A DNA stretch of 16,445 bases from Tumulicola sp039922955 (GTDB lineage Bacteria > Vulcanimicrobiota > Vulcanimicrobiia > Vulcanimicrobiales > Vulcanimicrobiaceae): the NCBI GenBank assembly GCA_039922955.1, contig JBDTDR010000012.1:1-16445 (forward strand), read 5' to 3'. A model generated the notes under the pieces. That model was not told where the DNA came from. It made no database searches and saw only the letters and a program-made list of their open reading frames with translations. The position numbers and the translations under genes were made by a program. Below are positions 7,952-15,114 of this stretch, in pieces (the first letter of the stretch is position 1; each line of letters opens with the position of its first letter).

Positions 7952-10207
7952 ATGATCTTTGACTTTCGGCGCGCCCTTCGCGCACTGACGCGGTGGTCGG
8001 GCGCTCTGCTCGCGCTCGTCGTCGCGCTCGCGCCGCTGTCGGTGCCGGCGGCCGGCGTCAAGATCGTGTCGGTTGACGTGACCGGAAACCTCCACGTGCC
8101 GACGCAGACGGTCATGGCGGTCGTTCAAGCGCGGCCCGGTGAGAACTACGATCCCAAGATCGTGCAGGAAGATTTGGCGCGCATCAACGCGCTGGGCTAC
8201 TTTGCCGACATCGCGCCGCCGCTCGTGCGGCAGCGTCCTAACGGTATTGCGATCACCTATCGCGTGATCGAAAACCCGGTCATCACGAAAATTTCGTTTA
8301 CCGGCGACCGAAAGGTGCCGAGCGACACGCTCTCGGCGCTCATGGACCTCTCGGTCGGCCAGGTCTTCAACACCAACACGTTCCGTCAAGACGTATTGAA
8401 GATTAACAACTATTACGAGCGAATTGGCTACGGCGGCCAAGTCCCGACCCACGTCAAGGACCTCAACCTGGATCCCAAAACCGGCGCGCTCACGCTGGTC
8501 ATCCAGGAGGGTCTCGTCGTCAAAGACATTATCCTCGGCGGCGATCCGCTCTTGCCGCCGCCGTTGATCCTGCCGTCGCTCACGCTCAAACCCGGGACCG
8601 TCTATTCCGACGAAGTGCGCGACGCCGACTTCAAGGCGCTGCAAAAGCTCTACGAAGACAAGTACCATCTCGAGGTGGGCAACTTCGAAGGGGGCATCGA
8701 TCCGTCGTCGATCGATCTCAAAGCCGGAACCGCAAACGTCAAGTATAATATCTACGTGGCCCGCATTTCGGTCGTCGAGATCACCGGCAACACCCGCACC
8801 AAGGATCCGGTGATCCGCCGAGTGCTGCGCGAACTCCCCGGAATGGTGCTCAACACCGACGCCGTCAAGCGCGACTACGAGCGCCTCAACTCGATGGGCT
8901 TCTTTTCCAAGGTGGAACCCGACATCAAACCCGGCCCCGAACCCAAGAAACCTCAGTTGGTGTCGCTCGTCTGGCACGTCACCGAACAGCGCACCGCGCA
9001 GGCATCGGTCGGGTTCGGATATTCGGGCGGCCTCACCGGCCAGGGTCTGTACGGAACGCTCGGTTTCTCCGACAACAATCTGCATGGTACGGGGAACTCT
9101 GGATCGGTTCAGTTCGAGAAAGGCGCCCGCACCGGCGTCGCTCAGATTTCGGTTCAGGTTCCGTATCTCGGCAACACGCCGCAGTCGCAAAAATACAGCG
9201 TCGGCGGCTCGATCTTCACCAACACCTCGACCTACTATTATCCGGTCTATGGGGTGACGTCGAGCAGCCCGGGCATTCCGTCGGTTGGTGGAACGCCCGC
9301 GCCGATTCCCGTGACGCTGTATCCCGGCACGAACGCCCAGCAAGTCGGCGGCCTCGTCGCCACGAGTTCGTCGGCCTCGACGGGCGCGAGCGGCACGATC
9401 GGGCGGCGCTTGAGCGACTACACGATCCTCTCGCTCCAGGCCCAAGCGGAGACGATTCGCTACAACACCACCGTGCCGTCGCCGTATTACTTCCAGGGGA
9501 ATCAGCCGAACATCTTCGTCGGGCCGACTCCGGGGCCGATCAACTCGACCATCAACTCGTACGGCGGGTCCTTCGGCATCTCCGCATCGTCGATCGCCAA
9601 CGTCAACACCGGCGCGCCGTATAAGCTGAACACGGCCGTCGTGAGTTTGCAATCGAACTCGCTCGACGATCCGTTCAATCCCCGGCGGGGGACGAACGGA
9701 CAGCTTTCGGCGACGATCTCGTTGCCGACGCTCGGATCGAACTTCCAGTTCACGCAGTCGACGCTCGGGGTGGCGAAATTTTTCCCGATACTCAAGACCG
9801 CCACGCTGGGCGTCCACTTGGTCCTCCAAGGCTCGTCGGGCGTGATTCCGCCAAGCTCGCTGTATACGTTTTCGGATCAACAAGTGCGCGGATATAATCA
9901 GGTGTTCTACGCGACCGACGCCGGACTCGGCCAAATCGAGTTGCGGCAGCCGTTAGCGCTAGACCGCCGGATCACGCTGGCCATATTTGTGGACGAACTC
10001 GATTTCAGGATTCGCGGCGCCTACCCGTTGCTCAACCCGTACACCAATCGCATCGTGGGCTATCCGGGGAACTGGGCGCTTTACGGCGATTACGGCGCCG
10101 GAATTCGGTTCGACGTGCCGCAGCTGGGGTTGCGCACCGTTCGCATCGATTTCGCGAAGGGCGTCTACGGAACGCACACGAGCTTCGGCATCGGACAGAG
10201 TTTCTAG
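7952..10207 (+). CDS. bamA: Outer-membrane protein assembly factor BamA (Omp85 family)
   Basis: Outer-membrane 16-strand barrel that folds and inserts other barrels, 751 residues from ATG 7952. A signal peptide is clear: MIFDFRRALRALTRWSG, a hydrophobic core LLALVVALAPLSV and a PAAG cleavage region. Four POTRA units can be read, beginning at KIVSVDVTGN, VITKISFTGD, VVKDIILGGD and RISVVEITGN; E. coli BamA has five. The barrel contains the VRGY version of the conserved loop-6 VRGF motif (645-648, Arg codon at 9887) and ends in GIGQSF with the terminal Phe used as the OMP signal. The GTG at 7844 is in frame but would place 36 residues ahead of the signal peptide, so ATG 7952 is preferred; GAGG at 7935-7938 is a somewhat distant ribosome-binding site. 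Position between tamB and the skp/lpx genes supports BamA over another Omp85 member. Confidence 0.9.
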   Translation: MIFDFRRALRALTRWSGALLALVVALAPLSVPAAGVKIVSVDVTGNLHVPTQTVMAVVQARPGENYDPKIVQEDLARINALGYFADIAPPLVRQRPNGIAITYRVIENPVITKISFTGDRKVPSDTLSALMDLSVGQVFNTNTFRQDVLKINNYYERIGYGGQVPTHVKDLNLDPKTGALTLVIQEGLVVKDIILGGDPLLPPPLILPSLTLKPGTVYSDEVRDADFKALQKLYEDKYHLEVGNFEGGIDPSSIDLKAGTANVKYNIYVARISVVEITGNTRTKDPVIRRVLRELPGMVLNTDAVKRDYERLNSMGFFSKVEPDIKPGPEPKKPQLVSLVWHVTEQRTAQASVGFGYSGGLTGQGLYGTLGFSDNNLHGTGNSGSVQFEKGARTGVAQISVQVPYLGNTPQSQKYSVGGSIFTNTSTYYYPVYGVTSSSPGIPSVGGTPAPIPVTLYPGTNAQQVGGLVATSSSASTGASGTIGRRLSDYTILSLQAQAETIRYNTTVPSPYYFQGNQPNIFVGPTPGPINSTINSYGGSFGISASSIANVNTGAPYKLNTAVVSLQSNSLDDPFNPRRGTNGQLSATISLPTLGSNFQFTQSTLGVAKFFPILKTATLGVHLVLQGSSGVIPPSSLYTFSDQQVRGYNQVFYATDAGLGQIELRQPLALDRRITLAIFVDELDFRIRGAYPLLNPYTNRIVGYPGNWALYGDYGAGIRFDVPQLGLRTVRIDFAKGVYGTHTSFGIGQSF

Positions 10208-10221
10208 GACAGACTCCTAGA
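10203..10221 (+). repeat. Short hairpin spanning the bamA stop codon
   Basis: A perfect 7-bp inverted repeat TCTAGGA / TCCTAGA with a 5-nt loop includes the bamA TAG stop (10205-10207). It lies about ten bases before the ribosome-binding site of the next gene. No T-tract follows. It may mark an mRNA processing point or modulate translation between bamA and the OmpH genes; it could also be chance. Confidence 0.35.
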
Positions 10222-10240
10222 GCCCCAGTAGAAGGAAAAT

Positions 10241-11044
10241 ATGAGAAACCGGTTTGTTACTTCTCTCCTCGTCGCCGCGCTGCTCGCGGCGTTGGTTGCC
10301 CCGGCTGCGATTGCGGCCGACCTCACCGATGTCGGCTACGTCGATCAAGCGGAGCTTGCGAACATTCCGGTGTTCCTAAACGCGAACCGGCAGCTATTCG
10401 CTTACAAAGCGCAGCTCGACGCTCAGTTCAATGCGACGATCAAGAGAGCGAAAAGCGATGCGGACAGGCAGCGAATTTCGTTGCAGTTCCAACAACAGTA
10501 CACCGATAAACAGCGCGAGCTGGTCGGGCCCCTCTTCCAGCGCGCCCAGCTCGCGATCGCCGCGGTGAGCGCGACGCGCAACCTCGCGGTGGTCGTGGAC
10601 AAACGCATCGTGATCTTCGGCGGCCAGGACATCACCAAAGACGTCGAAACGCTCTTTTTAGGATCGCAGGCGATCCAGCCGCCGGCCGCCTCGCCGCCGC
10701 CGTCGGAGATTGGGTACGTCGATCAGAGCGTGCTCGACAGCCTACCGAAGGTGAAGACCGCGAACGACGAGATGAATCAGTTTGCGACGACGCAACGCAC
10801 GCTCTTCGCGCCAAAGATGGCGCTCGCGAAGAGCGATGCCGACAAGCAGCAGATCTATCAGCAGTACAACAAATCGATTAGCGACAAACAGGACCAGCTG
10901 CTCAAGCCGCTAGTCGATCAAACGAAGAGTGCGACCGGCGACGTAGCCGGCAAGAAGAAGTTGTTGCTCGTTGTCGACCGCGCCGACGTTATCTACGGGG
11001 GCACGGACATCACCGCGGATGTCCAAAATGAACTCACCAAATAG
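10241..11044 (+). CDS. Secreted OmpH/Skp-like protein with two tandem modules
   Basis: Predicted periplasmic chaperone-like protein of 267 residues. ATG 10241 is preceded by GAAGGA (10231-10236), one of the better ribosome-binding sites in the window. A signal peptide runs to about residue 25-26 (VAPAAIA-AD). Two Skp/OmpH-type modules follow: GYVDQ at 32, KSDAD at 71 and FGGQDITKDV at 126, then GYVDQ at 158, KSDAD at 197 and YGGTDITADV at 252. All three anchors are offset by exactly 126 residues. A Pro-rich linker (PPAASPPPSE) separates the modules. Family role: Skp trimers hold unfolded outer-membrane proteins after Sec export. Position directly after bamA matches skp in Proteobacteria. A two-module chain would need a different oligomer from the classical trimer; that is inference. 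Confidence 0.8.
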   Translation: MRNRFVTSLLVAALLAALVAPAAIAADLTDVGYVDQAELANIPVFLNANRQLFAYKAQLDAQFNATIKRAKSDADRQRISLQFQQQYTDKQRELVGPLFQRAQLAIAAVSATRNLAVVVDKRIVIFGGQDITKDVETLFLGSQAIQPPAASPPPSEIGYVDQSVLDSLPKVKTANDEMNQFATTQRTLFAPKMALAKSDADKQQIYQQYNKSISDKQDQLLKPLVDQTKSATGDVAGKKKLLLVVDRADVIYGGTDITADVQNELTK

Positions 11045-12329
11045 GCGGTTCGCGTTCGTGGCGCTGGCAATAGTTTCCACGGCTGGGAGCGTGCTTGGAG
11101 GCTGCGGCCGCGTCGACGTGCATTCACCCTCGGTGCGCGGCCTGGGGTACGTGAGGGTGGACGCGGTGCTCAAGCATCATCCGCTGTATTCCCAGCTGTC
11201 GCAGCTCGACGACGCAATTGCCGCGATCAACCTTGCGGCGGCGGCGCCGCACGTTCCGCGCAGCGCGGCCGCGATTTCGCGCGAGACGGCGCAGCTCAAC
11301 CGGCAGCTGCGCGACGCCCAAAATCGGGCCAACAAAATCCTCGCTCAAAAACAACAAAATTATGCGAAACGCGAAGGGCAGGCGGTAGCGGCGGCGATGG
11401 CTGCTGCGGGCGTGGGCGCCGGCGGTTCCCAAGTCGCAAGCGCGATGAGCGCGACGTCGGCGCAGCAGGCGCGGCAGGCGGCATCGGCGGCGAATCAAGA
11501 CTTCATGGCCTACCAGCAGAGCGTCGTCGCGCAAGATAGCGCGGCGAGCTCGGCGATCGCGCGGCAGCTCCAGCAACAAGCCGCGCAGAAGTTTCGCGCC
11601 AAGGCCGAGCAGCTTCAACAGAACGAGACCGATCTGTCGTTGAGGATCACGCAGGAGGACGCGGCGCAGCGGCTCGCGGTCAAGACTCGACTCTCGAACC
11701 TCGCTCTCGACGAAGCCACTCGCAAGCAACTAGACGAGCAACTGGCGGCAATAAATGCCAAAGATAGCGCGGCGATGGAAGCGCAGCGCCGGGCCGACGC
11801 TGCGACGCTCCAGGCCTATCGCGCGCAGCTGAGCGCCCAGACCAACGGCGACGTGCGCGCACAGGTCGGGGCGATCCAGGGTGCGACGCGTTCGAAAATC
11901 GAAGAGCGTCGCAACGAAGTGGGGACTCAACTGCGCAACCTCGGGCCGCCGGCGCTGCCTACTAACATCCCGGCGGGAGTCCGGGAAAAAATCGCAAAGA
12001 TTCACGCGCAGTTTACTTCGCAGTTTCAGGTCGACGCGCAAAAGACGATCGGCGATTACAATGCGGTGAAAGCCGATTTGGACCGCCAGTTCGCCGGGCT
12101 TCACGGCGCGGACGTCGGGGCGACCGGCGCCGCGGCCCAAGAACTCGATGCTTTGCAAAAACGTCGCGACGCCCTCAACAAACAAATCGTCGATCAGATT
12201 ACTCGCGAAGCGACGCGCATCGCAAAGGACCGGGGATTCAGCATAGTCTTCGTCAACGTCGCCGCCGCCCAAGGCGGTTACGATTTGACGAACGACCTCA
12301 TTAAGGACGTTGAAAGTCTACACGAGTGA
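11028..12329 (+). CDS. Large coiled-coil OmpH/Skp-like lipoprotein
   Basis: Predicted 433-residue lipoprotein. ATG 11028 overlaps the previous gene by 17 bases and gives a lipoprotein signal: basic start NRRF, hydrophobic core and lipobox LGGC with Cys26. The mature part opens with an OmpH-like strand (LGYVRVD, residues 39-45) and closes with an OmpH-like end (FSIVFVNV, then QGGYDLT at 415-421). Between lie some 370 residues, mostly Ala/Gln/Arg-rich heptad-like helix, including the stretch AAAMAAAGVGAGG. In the neighbouring modules the same two anchors are only about 94 residues apart, so this resembles a Skp fold with greatly lengthened helical arms. The function of such a protein is not known to me; a membrane-tethered chaperone or an envelope spacer are both possible. 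Confidence 0.72.
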   Translation: MNSPNRRFAFVALAIVSTAGSVLGGCGRVDVHSPSVRGLGYVRVDAVLKHHPLYSQLSQLDDAIAAINLAAAAPHVPRSAAAISRETAQLNRQLRDAQNRANKILAQKQQNYAKREGQAVAAAMAAAGVGAGGSQVASAMSATSAQQARQAASAANQDFMAYQQSVVAQDSAASSAIARQLQQQAAQKFRAKAEQLQQNETDLSLRITQEDAAQRLAVKTRLSNLALDEATRKQLDEQLAAINAKDSAAMEAQRRADAATLQAYRAQLSAQTNGDVRAQVGAIQGATRSKIEERRNEVGTQLRNLGPPALPTNIPAGVREKIAKIHAQFTSQFQVDAQKTIGDYNAVKADLDRQFAGLHGADVGATGAAAQELDALQKRRDALNKQIVDQITREATRIAKDRGFSIVFVNVAAAQGGYDLTNDLIKDVESLHE

Positions 12330-12739
12330 AAAATACACACATCGTCATTCTAACCGCTTTGGCCGCGGCGCTACTGAGCGGCTGCGGACCGTCGAGCCCG
12401 ATTGGGTTAGTCGACGTCCAGCGCATCGTCTCGAACTGGCCGGAGTACCAGAAGTATCAAGGCCAGCTTCTGGCCGACGAACGGGCAATCGCGGCCGGCC
12501 GAGGCAGCAAGGTGCAAAAGCAGCGCGCCGCACTAGCGATGCAGCAAAAGTACTCGAAAATCACCGACCAGCTGACGCAGCAGATCCGCGACGCCTCGAA
12601 CAAGATCGCGCAACAGCGACAGCTCAAACTCGTGCTCACGCGCGAAGGCATCGGCTACGGCGGCGTCGACATCACGGGGGACGTCGAAAAAACCCTCAAC
12701 ATCACGGAGAAGGCGACGCCGACACCCGGTAGCACGTAG
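12326..12739 (+). CDS. Small OmpH/Skp-like lipoprotein
   Basis: Predicted lipoprotein of 137 residues. The GTG start (12326) overlaps the previous TGA stop as GTGA, the classic coupled arrangement. The signal MKNTHIVILTALAAALLSGC has a clear lipobox LSGC with Cys20. One OmpH-like module follows: IGLVDVQRIV at 26, a Gln-rich helical hairpin, then LKLVLTREG and YGGVDITGDV at 111-120, ending in a Thr/Pro tail. The module is about ten residues shorter than those of the first OmpH gene. It probably belongs to the same periplasmic chaperone group, but lipidated. The lpxD start follows 5 bases after its stop. Confidence 0.75.
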   Translation: MKNTHIVILTALAAALLSGCGPSSPIGLVDVQRIVSNWPEYQKYQGQLLADERAIAAGRGSKVQKQRAALAMQQKYSKITDQLTQQIRDASNKIAQQRQLKLVLTREGIGYGGVDITGDVEKTLNITEKATPTPGST

Positions 12740-12744
12740 CGACG

Positions 12745-13770
12745 ATGCTGGGTACGCTGCAAGAGCTGGCCGACCGGGTTGGCGGACGCGTCATCGGGGA
12801 CGGCGGCCTGTCGATCGGGCGCATCGTCGCGATCGAGGAGGCAACTTCCGACGCGCTCACGTTCGCAACCGACGAGCGCTATTTCGCGGCCGCACTCAAG
12901 AGTAAAGCCGCCGCCGTGCTGGTGGACGCGTCGATCCCCCACTCGGAGGCCGCCAAGCCGCTTTTGGTCGTCGAGAATGCACGGCACGCGTTGGCACGGC
13001 TCTTGGCGGCGCTTCGCCCGAGCCGGCCGCGCGGACCCTTTCGCCATCCGAGCGCGGTGATCGAGCCGGACGCGGAACTAGCCGCCGACGTCTACGTCGC
13101 CGCCCACGCGTACGTCGGGCGGCGCGCGCGCATCGGCGCCGCCAGCGTGGTCGGCGCCGGCGCCTACGTCGGCGACGATGCGTGGATCGGCGAGTCGGCG
13201 TGGCTGCACCCGAACGCCATGCTCATGGAGCGTTGCCGCATCGGCGACCGCGTGGTACTCCACGGGGGCTGCGTCATCGGAAGCGAAGGCTTCGGCTGGG
13301 CCTTCGTCGACGAGCACCTCGAACGCATCCCGCAGGTCGGCAACGTGGTTCTCGACGATGACGTCGAGATCGGGGCCAACACGTGCGTCGACCGCGCTCA
13401 GACCGGCAGCACCAGCATCGGGACCGGAACCAAGATCGATAACTTGGTTCAAGTCGGACACAACTGTCGAATCGGCAAACATTGCGCGCTGGCTGCGCTG
13501 ACGGGGCTGGCCGGGTCGACCGTCGTCGGCGACTACGTGAAGATTGCCGGACAGGCCGGCACCCGCGGTCACATGACGGTCGGTTCCCGGTCGACGGTCG
13601 GCGGCCGATCCGGCGTGTGGGGCGACGTCCCCGAAGGCGCCACGGTTTCCGGAAATCCGGCGCGCGACCATCGCGAGGAGCTGCGGCGAGAGGTCATGAT
13701 TCGCAGGCTGCCAAAGCTCGTTGCTCGTGTCGACGCACTGGAGCGCGCGATCGAGAGCGAAAACGAGTAG
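12745..13770 (+). CDS. lpxD: UDP-3-O-acylglucosamine N-acyltransferase
   Basis: Third step of lipid A synthesis: transfers a 3-hydroxyacyl chain from ACP to the 2-amino group of UDP-3-O-acyl-glucosamine, in the cytoplasm. The 341 residues match E. coli LpxD in length. An N-terminal uridine-binding domain (about 1-100) is followed by a left-handed beta-helix of hexapeptide repeats from about residue 100, with GSEGFGWAF and VQVGHNC. The catalytic His is His239, the same number as in E. coli. The C-terminal helix with LPKLVARVDALERAIE is typical. ATG 12745 lies 5 bases after the OmpH lipoprotein stop and lacks a clear ribosome-binding site, suggesting coupling. Its place after the OmpH genes mirrors skp-lpxD in Proteobacteria. 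Confidence 0.94.
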   Translation: MLGTLQELADRVGGRVIGDGGLSIGRIVAIEEATSDALTFATDERYFAAALKSKAAAVLVDASIPHSEAAKPLLVVENARHALARLLAALRPSRPRGPFRHPSAVIEPDAELAADVYVAAHAYVGRRARIGAASVVGAGAYVGDDAWIGESAWLHPNAMLMERCRIGDRVVLHGGCVIGSEGFGWAFVDEHLERIPQVGNVVLDDDVEIGANTCVDRAQTGSTSIGTGTKIDNLVQVGHNCRIGKHCALAALTGLAGSTVVGDYVKIAGQAGTRGHMTVGSRSTVGGRSGVWGDVPEGATVSGNPARDHREELRREVMIRRLPKLVARVDALERAIESENE

Positions 13771-13774
13771 CCGG

Positions 13775-14653
13775 GTGACGCAGGCGACGCTCGCCGCAGC
13801 TCTGCGGTTCGAAGGCATCGGTCTGCATACCGGCGAGCACGCCGTCGTCGACGTCGCGCCGGCACAGGCCGACAGCGGAATCGTCTTCGTCCTCGAATCC
13901 TCGCGGGGTTCGGGCGCCGTCGTCGTGCCCGCAACCGCCGACAACGTGGTTGACACGTCGCGGGCAACGGTACTCGGGCGGAGCGGCGTCTCCGTTTCCA
14001 CGACCGAACACCTGCTTTCGGCGCTGTTCGGCATGGGCGTCACCAACGCCGAGATCCGCGTTGCCGGACCCGAGATTCCCGTCGGCGACGGAAGCGCCAA
14101 AGGATTCGCCGACGCCATCGCCGCCGCCGGGATCGTTCCTCAAAACCGTCCGCGTGCGACGATCGCACTCGACGAACCTTTCGTCGTCGCGGTTGCGGAC
14201 CGCATGGTCGCGGTGTTTCCGGCGCCGGCCTTCCGAGTGCGTTTCGTCGCCGACTTTCCACCGCCGATCGGCACGCAATACTTTAACGCCGAAATCGAGC
14301 CCTCCGTCTATCGTCGCGAGATCGCCGGAGCGCGAACGTTCGGCTATCTGCACGAAGTCGAAGCGCTGCGGGCGCGCGGCCTCGCCCTCGGAGGAAGTTT
14401 GGAAAACGCGCTCGTCTTCGCACCCGACGGGCCGATGCAGCCGTTGCGCTGGAGCAACGAAGTGGTGCGGCACAAAGTGCTCGATCTCATCGGCGATTTC
14501 GCGCTGCTCGGCGCTTGGCCGCAGTGCGAAGTCGTCGCGATCAAGAGCGGGCACGAACTGCACGCGCTGGCCACGCGCGAGCTGCGCGCGAGGCAACACG
14601 TGCCGTCGTCAGCATCGGCACCGCACACGGAGGGGATGATGTGGCAGCACTAG
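13775..14653 (+). CDS. lpxC: UDP-3-O-acyl-N-acetylglucosamine deacetylase
   Basis: Zinc-dependent deacetylase, the committed step of lipid A synthesis, cytoplasmic. From GTG 13775 the protein has 292 residues. FEGIGLHTGEHAVVDVAPA is the canonical N-terminus. TTEHLLSAL supplies Glu78 (base) and His79 (zinc), exactly the E. coli numbers. RHKVLDLIGD supplies zinc ligands His233 and Asp237, and SGHELHAL supplies His260; these three are each five less than E. coli His238, Asp242 and His265. RTFGYLHEVEALRARGLALG and GGSLENALVF also fit. The GTG is four bases after the lpxD stop; the in-frame TTG at 13721 would overlap lpxD by 50 bases and is unnecessary. The last 13 bases overlap the natural fabZ start. 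Some phyla have an LpxC-FabZ fusion; here they are separate and in different frames. Confidence 0.94.
   Translation: MTQATLAAALRFEGIGLHTGEHAVVDVAPAQADSGIVFVLESSRGSGAVVVPATADNVVDTSRATVLGRSGVSVSTTEHLLSALFGMGVTNAEIRVAGPEIPVGDGSAKGFADAIAAAGIVPQNRPRATIALDEPFVVAVADRMVAVFPAPAFRVRFVADFPPPIGTQYFNAEIEPSVYRREIAGARTFGYLHEVEALRARGLALGGSLENALVFAPDGPMQPLRWSNEVVRHKVLDLIGDFALLGAWPQCEVVAIKSGHELHALATRELRARQHVPSSASAPHTEGMMWQH
14629..14635 (+). promoter_or_regulatory. Strong Shine-Dalgarno (GGAGGGG) for the ancestral fabZ start
   Basis: GGAGGGG ends five bases before GTG 14641, ideal spacing. It is the best ribosome-binding site in the window, in a region where most genes rely on overlap coupling. The GTG opens the fabZ frame but is interrupted by TAG at 14662, so this site now appears to drive only a seven-codon leader. 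Confidence 0.65.
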
Positions 14654-14664
14654 ACATCCGGTAG
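14641..14664 (+). other. Interrupted fabZ N-terminus: seven codons then in-frame TAG
   Basis: GTG 14641 begins the frame V-A-A-L-D-I-R-TAG, and the same frame continues as I-L-E-V-L-P-H-R-Y-P of FabZ. The FabZ N-terminus in other bacteria reads like LDIREILEILPHRYP, so TAG occupies the position of a Glu codon (GAG), one G-to-T change away. This could be a sequencing error, a real nonsense change tolerated by reinitiation at TTG 14668, or a readthrough site. TAG ends several other genes in the window, so genome-wide recoding of TAG is unlikely. Confidence 0.65.
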
Positions 14665-14667
14665 ATC

Positions 14668-15114
14668 TTGGAGGTCTTGCCTCACCGCTATCCGATTCTG
14701 CTCATCGACCGCATCACCGAACTCGAGCCGATGGTTCGCGTTCGCGGATACAAGAACATCACGTATAACGAACCCGTGTTCACGGGACACTTCCCGGGCA
14801 ATCCGCTTCTGCCCGGCGTCTACATGCTCGAGGCGATGGCCCAGTTGGGTGGTGCCGTGGTTCTCGAGCCCGGCGAGTTCTCGCGCAAGACGCCGTACCT
14901 AGCCGGAATCGACAAGGCGAAGTTTCGCCGTCCGGTCATCCCCGGAGATCGGCTGGACATGGAGGTGACGATGCTGCGCCACAAGCGCAATATCGGGTGG
15001 TGCTCGGCGGTCGCGACGGTCGATGGGCAGTTCGTTTGCTCGGCGGAGTTGATGTTCTCGATCGCGGCGGATCCGCGCATGTTCGGCGCCGATTCCACGG
15101 TGCTACACGCGTGA
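14668..15114 (+). CDS. fabZ: 3-hydroxyacyl-ACP dehydratase FabZ
   Basis: Hot-dog-fold dehydratase that removes water from (3R)-hydroxyacyl-ACP in fatty acid synthesis and so competes with LpxA/LpxD for hydroxyacyl-ACP. From TTG 14668 it has 148 residues, against about 150 in E. coli. Key features are LPHRYPILLIDRI, then GHFPGNPLLPG with catalytic His41 and LEAMAQ with catalytic Glu55, a 14-residue spacing as in E. coli His54/Glu68, then FRRPVIPGD. The listed start is the first usable one after an in-frame TAG at 14662; the homologous N-terminus extends nine codons further up to GTG 14641. TTG 14668 has no good ribosome-binding site and would probably be reached by reinitiation. The catalytic core is intact, so the enzyme is likely functional. 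Confidence 0.9.
   Translation: MEVLPHRYPILLIDRITELEPMVRVRGYKNITYNEPVFTGHFPGNPLLPGVYMLEAMAQLGGAVVLEPGEFSRKTPYLAGIDKAKFRRPVIPGDRLDMEVTMLRHKRNIGWCSAVATVDGQFVCSAELMFSIAADPRMFGADSTVLHA

Noticed and set aside
7925..9934. Long open frame of 669 codons on the minus strand
   Set aside because: It lies entirely antisense to bamA, has an Arg-rich composition typical of shadow frames in GC-rich DNA, and shows no recognisable domain.
10971..11027. TTG 10971 as the start of the large OmpH-like lipoprotein
   Set aside because: It would bury the lipoprotein signal that starts at ATG 11028 behind 19 residues encoded within the previous gene.
13721..13774. TTG 13721 as the lpxC start
   Set aside because: It overlaps lpxD by 50 bases and adds residues absent from the family; GTG 13775 gives the canonical N-terminus and E. 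coli-matching Glu78/His79 numbering.
14641..14664. Genome-wide recoding of TAG as a sense codon
   Set aside because: TAG ends bamA, the first OmpH gene, the small OmpH lipoprotein gene, lpxD and lpxC in this window, all at positions where the proteins should end.
14997..15110. Start of lpxA at 14997
   Set aside because: The extra segment overlaps fabZ and has no LpxA resemblance; GTG 15111 gives the canonical IHPTAIVHP start.
13775..15114. LpxC-FabZ fusion protein
   Set aside because: lpxC has its own TAG at 14651-14653 and fabZ is in another frame, so they are separate genes.
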